From the NCBI RefSeq assembly GCF_021245725.1, contig NZ_JAJGSX010000003.1:806001-870000 (forward strand): DNA of 64,000 nucleotides. The letters are read 5' to 3'. Below the pieces are notes generated by a model, which saw nothing but the letters and a program-made list of their open reading frames with translations, was not told where the DNA came from and did no database searches. This document shows positions 57,643-64,000 of this stretch, one piece after another (positions within the stretch are counted from its first letter, which is position 1; each line of letters starts with the position of its first letter). This DNA comes from Pseudonocardia sp. TRM90224. Its GTDB lineage: Bacteria > Actinomycetota > Actinomycetes > Mycobacteriales > Pseudonocardiaceae. The position numbers and the translations under genes were made by a program.

Positions 57643-59463
57643 TCAGCCGGTGCCCGCGCCGGTGGTTATGCCGTACCCGCGGATCTTGCGGTAGATCGTC
57701 GCGCGGGACATGCCCAGGTGGCGGGCCGCCTCGGCCTTGTTGCCGTTGTTGTCCAGCAGCGCGTCGACGATCGCGTCGCACTCGATCGCCTCCAGGGGCG
57801 TGAGCACCCGGCGGGTGATCGCGTGCGTCTCCGGTGGCAGGTCGGCCGGCACGACGACGCCGGCGCGGCGGCGCGCCACGACCTTGCGCAGCACCTGGTA
57901 GAGCTGCTCGACGTTGCCGGGCCAGCGGTTGCGCATCAGCACCCGCAGCGCTTCGGGCGAGCAGGTCAGCTCCGAACCGCGGGTGAGCCGGGCGATCAGG
58001 TGCGGCACCAGCTCCGCGACGTCCTCGACGTGGTGGCGCAGCGGTGGCACCTCGACCGTCCGCGGGAACGACTCCAGCAGGTTGGCGGCCTCGCCGCCGG
58101 CGAGACCGCCGCTGCTGACGGTCGCGACGACCCACGGCCGATCGGGGTCGGTCGACTCGCGGTGCGGCTCGAGCGCGTCGGCCAGCGTCTGCATGCCCTC
58201 CGTCGTCAACCGGTCGACGTGGGTGAGCACCAGCGTGCCGCCACCGGTCTCCAGCTCCTCGATGACGTCGGCGATCCAGCGTGGGCCGTAGTCGTCGGCG
58301 TCAAGTATCCGCAGGTGGGCGGCCGGCGAACGCATCTGGTGGGTGGCCTTGGCGACCGTCGTCTTGCCGGTGCCCGCTTCGCCCTCCAGCACCAGCCACT
58401 CGCGGCTCTGGAAGTGCCGGTCGATCGCCTGGCAGCACTTCGCCCACAGCATGCTGGAGCCGACGGCGGCCGACAGCGGCGAGGCGTGCCCGCCGGCGAG
58501 GCTGCGGGGCTTCTGGGCGATCTCCGGGGGCGCGAGCTGGACGTGCAGCACGCCGCCCGCGATGCCCTGCCGGATCCAGCTCGGCCGCACCTGCACGCGC
58601 GCGACGGCCCCGCTGGGCAGGTCGAGCATCAGCAGGCGGCGCCCGGTGTTCATGGCCTCGCTGGCGCCGGCGATGAGCGCGACCTGGTCGGCGGGGTCGA
58701 TCAGCTCCCGCGCCTTGTCGTTCATCATCACCAGGTCGGGGCTGATGCCGAAGACGGCGCCGCGGTGCCGCCGGCACGCCGTGAGGTAGTCGTGCAGCAG
58801 CGCCAGCTCACGCGGCCCCGACTGGTCGAGCAGTGCGCCCTCGATCTGGCGGGCGATCCGGGCGACCGCAGTGGACATGAACCGGCCGGCGTCGCGACGC
58901 CAGCACGTCAGGTCGACGACGCCGAGCAGCTTGCCGCTGACCGGGTGCCAGATCGGGGCGCCGGCACAGGCGAGGTCGGCGAGGTTCTCGACGTAGTGCT
59001 CGTGGCCGAACACCTGGGCGGGCCCGCGGCCCTCCAGCGCGGTGCCGATGCCGTTGGTGCCGATGAACTTCTCCGCATAGCTGAACCCGGGCGCCAGCCA
59101 CACCTTGTCCAGGTGCTGGTGCAACGCCGAGTCGCCGGTGCGGCGGTCGAGCACCACGCCGTCGGCATCGGTGAGGATGACGCTGACGGGCTCGGTCGCC
59201 ATTTGGTCGGCCACGTCGGAGAGAATCGGCGAAGCGGCCCGCGACAGCGGCGAGTCCGGTTCGAGATCGAAGTCGTTCGAGAGCTCGATGTTGTCTGATG
59301 TGACGTGCCATTCTCGCGATCGCGTCCAGGACGCGAGAATGGAGTCGCGGACGACGCCGGCTTCGATCTTGTTCTCGACGATGAAGGACGTACGGGCGCG
59401 CACGAGACTCTCGGCGGTCCCGTCGGGCCGTCGAAGTACTGGGCCTTGGTTGGCGAGTGCCAA
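57643..59463 (-). CDS. MimR/AcoR-like regulator of the monooxygenase operon
   Basis: A 606-residue activator. A GAF-containing sensor region (about 60-330) is followed by an AAA+ module with Walker A GEAGTGKTT (about 360) and a Walker B-like TLVLTHVDRL (about 408), then a Fis-type helix-turn-helix, EAARHLGMSRATIYRKIRGYGI. The GAFTGA loop that contacts sigma-54 is absent, and the segment between Walker A and B is too short to hold it. The start is TTG 59463 with GAGGAGGG seven bases upstream. The gene is divergent from the monooxygenase operon, like mimR next to mimABCD in mycobacteria. Confidence 0.88.
   Translation of the reverse strand: MALANQGPVLRRPDGTAESLVRARTSFIVENKIEAGVVRDSILASWTRSREWHVTSDNIELSNDFDLEPDSPLSRAASPILSDVADQMATEPVSVILTDADGVVLDRRTGDSALHQHLDKVWLAPGFSYAEKFIGTNGIGTALEGRGPAQVFGHEHYVENLADLACAGAPIWHPVSGKLLGVVDLTCWRRDAGRFMSTAVARIARQIEGALLDQSGPRELALLHDYLTACRRHRGAVFGISPDLVMMNDKARELIDPADQVALIAGASEAMNTGRRLLMLDLPSGAVARVQVRPSWIRQGIAGGVLHVQLAPPEIAQKPRSLAGGHASPLSAAVGSSMLWAKCCQAIDRHFQSREWLVLEGEAGTGKTTVAKATHQMRSPAAHLRILDADDYGPRWIADVIEELETGGGTLVLTHVDRLTTEGMQTLADALEPHRESTDPDRPWVVATVSSGGLAGGEAANLLESFPRTVEVPPLRHHVEDVAELVPHLIARLTRGSELTCSPEALRVLMRNRWPGNVEQLYQVLRKVVARRRAGVVVPADLPPETHAITRRVLTPLEAIECDAIVDALLDNNGNKAEAARHLGMSRATIYRKIRGYGITTGAGTG
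59308..59342. repeat. 11-bp inverted repeat inside the regulator gene
   Basis: CCATTCTCGCG (59308-59318) and its perfect complement CGCGAGAATGG (59332-59342), 13 bases apart, lie near the 5' end of the regulator's coding sequence. They could be an autoregulatory operator or an mRNA hairpin affecting translation. Confidence 0.55.
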
Positions 59464-59790
59464 GCGATGCCCTCCTCGGCGCAGTGGTGGGACTCCGCTG
59501 CAATGCGGAGCCTGCGCCATTGGAAGGTACCGGGTACGGCCGCGCAGAGGCACAGCCAACTGCGCACAGTCTCATATTGAGACCTCGGCGCCTCATCCGG
59601 GGCGGTGTGATTCCCAGCACGAGGCAACGGCGCGCGTTCGGAATCTGCGTCGAGGTCTCGGGTCACCTCCGCTGCCGGCGCCACCCGCGCCACGGTCCGG
59701 CACCGCGGACGGGGGCAGACCACGGGGGACGTCCCGCGCACCGCGCAGCACGGACGCGTCTCCCGGCCCACCACCACGTGAGGAGACACC
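59464..59790. promoter_or_regulatory. Divergent control region of the monooxygenase operon
   Basis: Between the regulator and the hydroxylase gene lies GTCTCA-TAT-TGAGAC (59569-59583), a perfect 15-base dyad in an otherwise GC-rich stretch. The half-site GTCTC recurs at 59655 within CGAGGTCTCGGG. No sigma-54 -24/-12 pair (GG-N10-GC with TGGCAC/TTGC) was found. The dyad is about 208 bases from the hydroxylase start and 106 from the regulator start, as expected for an activator site. Confidence 0.6.
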
Positions 59791-61443
59791 GTGAGTCGGC
59801 AGAGTCTGGCTAAGGCTCACCAGAAGATCCAGGAACTCGCCTGGGAGCCGCAGTATCACGAGCCGTACATGAAGTACGGCACCGACTACACCTTCCGGAA
59901 GGCCTCCAAGAAGGATCCGCTCAAGCAGGTTCTTCGGTCCTACTTCCCGATGCAGGAAGAAAAGGACCACCGCGTTTACGGCGCTTCCGACGGCGCTATT
60001 CGCGGCAACATGTTCCGGCAGGTCCAAGAGCGTTGGCTGGAGTGGCAGAAGCTCTTCCTGTCGATCATCCCGTTGCCGGAGGTATCGGCAGCGCGTTCGA
60101 TGCCGATGCTGTTCCACGTGGTTCCGAACCCGGAGCTGCACAACGGCCAGGCGATCCAGATGATCGATGAGGTTCGGCACTCGACGATCCAGCAGAACCT
60201 CAAGCGCCTTTACATGAACAACTACATCGACCCAGCGGGCTTCAACAACAGCCTGCGCAACTTCCACAACGACTACTGCGGCACCATCGGCCGGCAGTTC
60301 GCCGAAGGATTCATCACCGGTGACGCGATCACCGCGGCGAGCATCTACCTGACGATCGTCGCCGAGACGGCGTTCACGAACACCCTGTTCGTGGCCATGC
60401 CGGCCGAGGCGGCCGCAAACGGTGACTACCTGCTGCCCACCGTGTTCCACTCGGTGCAGTCGGACGAGTCGCGACACATCTCGAACGGCTACGCGACGCT
60501 GCTGATGGCACTGTCCGACGAGGACAACCGCCAGCTGCTGGAGCGCGACCTGCGCTACGCGTGGTGGAACAACCACCGCGTGGTCGACGCCGCGATCGGC
60601 ACGTTCATCGAGTACGGCACCAAGGACCGGCGCAAGGACCGCGAGTCCTACGCCGAGATGTGGCGCCGTTGGATCTACGACGACTACTACCGCTCGTACC
60701 TGGTACCGCTCGAGAAGTACGGCCTGGTCATCCCGCACGACCTGATCGAAGAGTCGTGGAAGCAGATCTGGGAGAAGGGCTACGTCCACGAGGTCGCGCA
60801 GTTCTTCTGCACCGGTTGGCTCGCCAACTACTGGCGCATGGACGGCATGACCGACACGGACTTCGAGTGGTTCGAGTACAAGTACCCGGGTTGGTACGAC
60901 AAGTACGGTGCGTGGTGGGAGAACTACAACCGGCTCGCCACGCCGAACGGGCACAACCCGATCGTTTTCGAGCCCGTCGACTACGTCTACCCGAACCGCT
61001 GCTGGACCTGCATGGTGCCGTGTCTGGTCCGTGAGGACATCGTCACGGCCGAAGTGGACGGCGTGCACCGCACGTACTGCCACGAGGTCTGCCGCTGGAC
61101 CGACGTCGAGGCGTTCCGCCCCACGTACATGGGCCGGGAAACCCCGAACATGGGCCGGCTCGTCGGCAAGCGGGAATGGGAGACGCTCTACCACGGCTGG
61201 AACTGGGCCGATGTGGTCGCCGACATGGGCTACGTCCGTGACGACGGCAAGACGATGACGGCACAGCCCCACCTCAACTTGGACCCCAAGAAGATGTGGA
61301 CGCTGGACCACCTGCGGCGCTGCCCGCCGCTGCAGAGCCCGAACGTGCTGTTCAACGAGATGACCGATGAGCAGCGCACGGCATTCGTCGAGGACTACCG
61401 GCGTCAGGGGCCGGCAGGCCGACCGGCGCCCGCCAGCGCCTGA
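59791..61443 (+). CDS. prmA: Propane-type di-iron monooxygenase, hydroxylase large subunit
   Basis: A 550-residue catalytic subunit of a soluble di-iron monooxygenase. All six iron ligands are in place at MMO-like spacing: Glu97, Glu127 and His130 (IDEVRH), Glu192 (VAETAF), Glu226 and His229 (SDESRH). The sequence fits the group that holds PrmA, MimA and ThmA, which hydroxylate propane and other small alkanes, ethers, ketones or phenol. The substrate cannot be fixed from sequence. GTG 59791 has AGGAG upstream. It is the first gene of the operon. Confidence 0.95.
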   Translation: MSRQSLAKAHQKIQELAWEPQYHEPYMKYGTDYTFRKASKKDPLKQVLRSYFPMQEEKDHRVYGASDGAIRGNMFRQVQERWLEWQKLFLSIIPLPEVSAARSMPMLFHVVPNPELHNGQAIQMIDEVRHSTIQQNLKRLYMNNYIDPAGFNNSLRNFHNDYCGTIGRQFAEGFITGDAITAASIYLTIVAETAFTNTLFVAMPAEAAANGDYLLPTVFHSVQSDESRHISNGYATLLMALSDEDNRQLLERDLRYAWWNNHRVVDAAIGTFIEYGTKDRRKDRESYAEMWRRWIYDDYYRSYLVPLEKYGLVIPHDLIEESWKQIWEKGYVHEVAQFFCTGWLANYWRMDGMTDTDFEWFEYKYPGWYDKYGAWWENYNRLATPNGHNPIVFEPVDYVYPNRCWTCMVPCLVREDIVTAEVDGVHRTYCHEVCRWTDVEAFRPTYMGRETPNMGRLVGKREWETLYHGWNWADVVADMGYVRDDGKTMTAQPHLNLDPKKMWTLDHLRRCPPLQSPNVLFNEMTDEQRTAFVEDYRRQGPAGRPAPASA

Positions 61444-61458
61444 GCGCGGGTCAGGCGA

Positions 61459-61496
61459 GGGGAGAGGCCGGCGGTGCGTTCCGCCGGTCCTCTCCC
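61459..61496 (+). terminator. Hairpin between the hydroxylase and reductase genes
   Basis: A 15-bp stem with one bulged base (61459-61474 with 61481-61496) and a TGCGTT loop lies 15 bases after the large-subunit stop. Inside an operon it is more likely a transcript-stabilising or partial-termination element that keeps hydroxylase mRNA in excess over reductase mRNA. Confidence 0.65.
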
Positions 61497-61555
61497 TGCC
61501 ATGCCCGCACCAGGTTGTCCTGTCGTCACAATCGGAAAGGGTCCGAAGGTTCCCC

Positions 61556-62614
61556 ATGGGCGAGAAGCACATAGTGCGGTTCGAGCCTGTCGGCATCGAG
61601 ATCGAGGTCGACGAGGACCAGACGATCCTGCGCGCCGCGGCCGAGCAGGGCGTGCAGCTCATGCACGGCTGCAAGGAAGGGCAATGCGCGGCGTGCAAGT
61701 CGTTCGTGCTCGAAGGCGAGGACATCGAACTCGACAAGTACTCGACGTTCGCGCTGCCCGATTACGAAAAGGAGGAAGGGTCGACGCTGCTCTGCAGGGC
61801 GCATGCCTATGAGGATCTGGTGATCGAGCTCCTCAATTACGACGAGGAGATCATCCGATCCGGGCTGCCGCTGCGGAAAGGCGTGGCCGAGGTCGTCTCG
61901 AACGAGCCGGTGACGCACGACATGCGGCATCTGGTGCTGCGGCTCGTCGAGCCCGAGGAGATCAAGTTCTTCCCCGGGCAGTACCTCGACCTCACCGTGC
62001 CGGGCACGGACGAGTCGCGCTCGTTCTCGATGGCCAACACCCCCGGTCGGGAGGGTCGGTTCGAGTTCGTCATCAAGGTCTACCCGAACGGCCTGTTCTC
62101 GGAGTTCCTGGCGAACACGCTGGCCGTCGGCGACCGGCTCGACGTCGAGGGGCCGTTCGGCACCTTCACGCTCCGCGAGAGCAGGACGTCGGAGATCGTG
62201 TTCGTGGGGGGCGGCGCGGGCATGGCGCCCGTGCTCGGCCTGCTGCGCTCGATGGCCGAACGCGGCGTGGAGCGCAAGGCGACCTTCTTCTACGGCGCAC
62301 GCACCAAGCGCGACCTGTGCTTCGAGAAGGAGCTGCAGGCGCTCGAGGAGGAGCTGCCCGGGTTCACCTACGTCCCGGCACTCTCCGAGCCGTCCGACGG
62401 CGACGAGTGGGACGGCGACGTCGGTCTCATCACCGAGGTCGTGAAAAGCAAGTGCACCGATCTGAAAGGAATGGACGCCTACGTCTGCGGACCGCCGCCC
62501 ATGGTGGACGCGGCAATTCCGATGCTCACAGAACTTGGCGTGCGCGAGGAGAACATCTTCTACGACAAGTTCACCACCACTGGTGAACAAGGAGAAGGCG
62601 AGGACGGTCAGTGA
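61556..62614 (+). CDS. prmB: Propane-type monooxygenase, NADH reductase component
   Basis: A 352-residue electron-transfer protein that passes electrons from NADH to the hydroxylase. It has an N-terminal plant-type 2Fe-2S domain with Cys39, Cys44, Cys47 and Cys80, an FAD-binding domain with RSFSMANTP, and an NAD domain with GGGAGMAPVLGLLRSM and CGPPPMVDAA. The ATG at 61556 is in frame after a longer open stretch, and GAAGGT serves as ribosome binding site. Its last codon overlaps the start of the small-subunit gene. Confidence 0.95.
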   Translation: MGEKHIVRFEPVGIEIEVDEDQTILRAAAEQGVQLMHGCKEGQCAACKSFVLEGEDIELDKYSTFALPDYEKEEGSTLLCRAHAYEDLVIELLNYDEEIIRSGLPLRKGVAEVVSNEPVTHDMRHLVLRLVEPEEIKFFPGQYLDLTVPGTDESRSFSMANTPGREGRFEFVIKVYPNGLFSEFLANTLAVGDRLDVEGPFGTFTLRESRTSEIVFVGGGAGMAPVLGLLRSMAERGVERKATFFYGARTKRDLCFEKELQALEEELPGFTYVPALSEPSDGDEWDGDVGLITEVVKSKCTDLKGMDAYVCGPPPMVDAAIPMLTELGVREENIFYDKFTTTGEQGEGEDGQ

Positions 62615-63810
62615 CTACCGAGACGACCACAGAGCGCCCAGAACGCAGCGTTCCCAAACCACAGTTCACCGATGCTGAGGCCGGTGCTCGGGAGTTTCCG
62701 GACTCGGGTGCCAGCGCACGGCGCTACAACTATTACAAGCCGGCCAAGCGCAAGCAGACGCACTACGAGGACGTGACCGTCGACGTCCAGCCCGACCCGC
62801 GGCACTACCTGTCGCAGGGCTGGATCTACGGCTTCGCCAACGGCGACGCGGGCTACCCGCTGCACTGGACGAAGTTGAAGGCGTGGGGCGTCGACCTGCC
62901 CGAACCCGAGCGCGGCCCGGGCACCGGTGGCGGCGGCAAGGACCTCGAATGGCCCGCGCACGGCTGGCACGAGTTCCGCGACCCCAACGAGGAGTGGGAG
63001 CTCACCTTCTACCGGTACAACGCCAACGTCGTCCGGCAGGTGAACCAGAACATCGAGAACGCGAAGCAGGCGAAGGCGTTCGATCAGTGGACGCCGAACT
63101 GGATCAACTTCGTCGAGCGCAACGTCGGCGCGTGGATGCACATCGAGCACATCCTCGGGCTCTACGTGTTCGCCGCGTGCAACCGGTCCGGCCCGACCAA
63201 CATGCACAACACCGCCATGGCGGTGAACAGCATGCACAAGATCCGGTTCGCGCAGGACCTCGCGCTCTACAACCTGACGCTCTCCGAAGAGATCGAGAGC
63301 TTCGACGGTGCTGCGCACGTCGAGGCCTGGAACTCCGACGCCGAGTGGCAGGGCGTGCGGAAGGTGACCGAGGCGCTCACCGCCGTCGACGACGACTGGG
63401 GCGAGTCGATCTTCGCCACGAACGTCGTCTTCGAGCCGCTGCTCGGCGAGCTGTTCCGCAGCAACCTCGTGCAGCAGTGCGCGGCCGCCAACGGCGACTT
63501 CGTCACCCCGACCGTCATGGGTGCCGGCGAGTACGACTACGCACAACGCGACCTGCGCTGGACGCAGGCGTGCTTCGGCCCGCTGACGTCGGACCGCGAG
63601 TTCGCCGACCACAACAAGGCGCTCATGCAGGGCTGGCTCTCGCACTGGGTGCCGCAGTGCCTCGACGCGGCCCGCACGTTGCAGCCGCTCTGGTCGCAGC
63701 CCGACCAGAAGCCGCCGCGGTTCGAGGACGCGCTCGACCGCGCGAAGAACAGGTTCGCCGGAATCCTTTCCGATCTTGGACTCGACGCACCCGAGGAGCT
63801 GAAGCAGTGA
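62611..63810 (+). CDS. prmC: Propane-type monooxygenase, hydroxylase small subunit
   Basis: A 399-residue beta subunit of the hydroxylase, structurally like the large subunit but without the iron site: the position of the ExxH motifs is not conserved. It has [23 protein letters not shown] and [16 protein letters not shown], typical of this subunit. The GTG start overlaps the reductase TGA (GTGA), and the next gene starts the same way, so subunits are translationally coupled. Confidence 0.95.
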   Translation: MTTETTTERPERSVPKPQFTDAEAGAREFPDSGASARRYNYYKPAKRKQTHYEDVTVDVQPDPRHYLSQGWIYGFANGDAGYPLHWTKLKAWGVDLPEPERGPGTGGGGKDLEWPAHGWHEFRDPNEEWELTFYRYNANVVRQVNQNIENAKQAKAFDQWTPNWINFVERNVGAWMHIEHILGLYVFAACNRSGPTNMHNTAMAVNSMHKIRFAQDLALYNLTLSEEIESFDGAAHVEAWNSDAEWQGVRKVTEALTAVDDDWGESIFATNVVFEPLLGELFRSNLVQQCAAANGDFVTPTVMGAGEYDYAQRDLRWTQACFGPLTSDREFADHNKALMQGWLSHWVPQCLDAARTLQPLWSQPDQKPPRFEDALDRAKNRFAGILSDLGLDAPEELKQ

Positions 63811-64000
63811 CCGCTTTCAAGACATCCGAAAGCCCGTTCAAGTCGAACAACACCTCGTCGAACCTCTGCGGCGTGACCTTGATGAACAACCAGGTCGGCG
63901 CGGTGGTGGCCGAGGTGATGGACCGGCAGGAGCAGGTCACCATCACGCACCTGCCCTCGATGATCCGCGTCGATGCGGTGAACCGGATGGACTTCGTCTA
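63807..64000 (+). CDS. prmD: Propane-type monooxygenase, coupling protein (partial)
   Basis: The first 65 residues of the small coupling (effector) protein, cut by the window end. [18 protein letters not shown] and [20 protein letters not shown] match the MmoB/PrmD fold start, which docks on the hydroxylase to control substrate access. The GTG start overlaps the small-subunit stop (GTGA). Confidence 0.93.
   Translation, partial: MTAFKTSESPFKSNNTSSNLCGVTLMNNQVGAVVAEVMDRQEQVTITHLPSMIRVDAVNRMDFV

Noticed and set aside
59464-59790. Sigma-54 (-24/-12) promoter for the monooxygenase operon
   Set aside because: No TGGCAC-N5-TTGC pair exists upstream of the hydroxylase start, and the regulator lacks GAFTGA.

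Overview
The window is very GC-rich, uses GTG and TTG starts freely, and carries many stop/start overlaps. Its gene content points to a mycolic-acid-group or pseudonocardial actinobacterium. I favour Pseudonocardia or a close relative: there is an HbhA-like protein, SepH, DUF2516/DUF2530 proteins, an F420-type PPOX oxidoreductase and a four-component propane-type di-iron monooxygenase, and two blocks keep the gene order I remember from Mycobacterium tuberculosis (Rv0474-Rv0476 with Rv0481c-Rv0484c, and Rv0883c/Rv0884c with the citA/gltA2 neighbourhood). No rRNA, tRNA, CRISPR array, transposase or integrase was seen.

Layout. 1-6.4 kb: an acyl-CoA ligase, then a leftward run of small enzymes (MazG-like, DinB-like, tautomerase, GNAT), DUF6886 and nucleotidyltransferase genes, a low-complexity tandem-repeat tract, and a crcB fluoride-channel pair. 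6.9-19.9 kb: XRE regulator, HbhA-like protein, DUF2516, YbaK-like deacylase, DUF4328 protein, lon with a likely HspR operator, BBE oxidoreductase, PPOX oxidoreductase, purU, DUF2505, murB, an L,D-transpeptidase and an SDR. 19.7-22.1 kb: DUF2530 and an NCS2 purine permease, then an AhpD-like gene behind an iron box. 22.3-26.4 kb: a tight five-gene leftward operon of envelope, glycosidase and conjugation-like proteins. 26.6-31.2 kb: GCS2-type ligase, SPOUT methyltransferase, a membrane protein and sepH. 31.4-45.8 kb: serC, a membrane spermidine-synthase-like protein, GlxA/AraC regulator with a divergent MFS gene, two citrate synthases, pdxH, another MFS exporter, an APC permease, photolyase and a sunset-domain protein. 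45.8-57.6 kb: a NarL-type two-component pair, an AAA kinase, a large LuxR (LAL) regulator divergent from a lipoprotein hydrolase, an ABC-2 exporter, a LuxR regulator and an FAD/NAD(P) oxidoreductase. 57.6-64 kb: a MimR/AcoR-like regulator divergent from a prm/mim-type monooxygenase operon (large hydroxylase subunit, reductase, small subunit, start of the coupling protein).

The most unusual content is non-coding. Two dispersed families of long palindromes punctuate gene ends. Family A is about 70 bp, with a TTCCCCACCGTTTT core in inverted pairs, and has 8 copies. Family B is built on GGAAAGTGGCTTTCC and occurs at 5 sites. Most copies lie between convergent genes and touch or nearly touch stop codons, so they look like bidirectional terminators or a REP/BIME-like amplified element. 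A separate 168-bp near-perfect palindrome fills the gap between pdxH and an MFS gene. Its arm mismatches would be G-U pairs in a minus-strand RNA. No member of these families encodes a transposase here.

Regulatory readings that make specific predictions are: an exact HAIR-type TTGAG-N9-CTCAA dyad before lon, a DtxR/IdeR-type iron box before the AhpD-like gene, a TTGTGCG-N7-CGCACAA dyad before gltA, and a GTCTCA-TAT-TGAGAC dyad between the monooxygenase operon and its regulator. That regulator resembles sigma-54 activators but lacks the GAFTGA loop.
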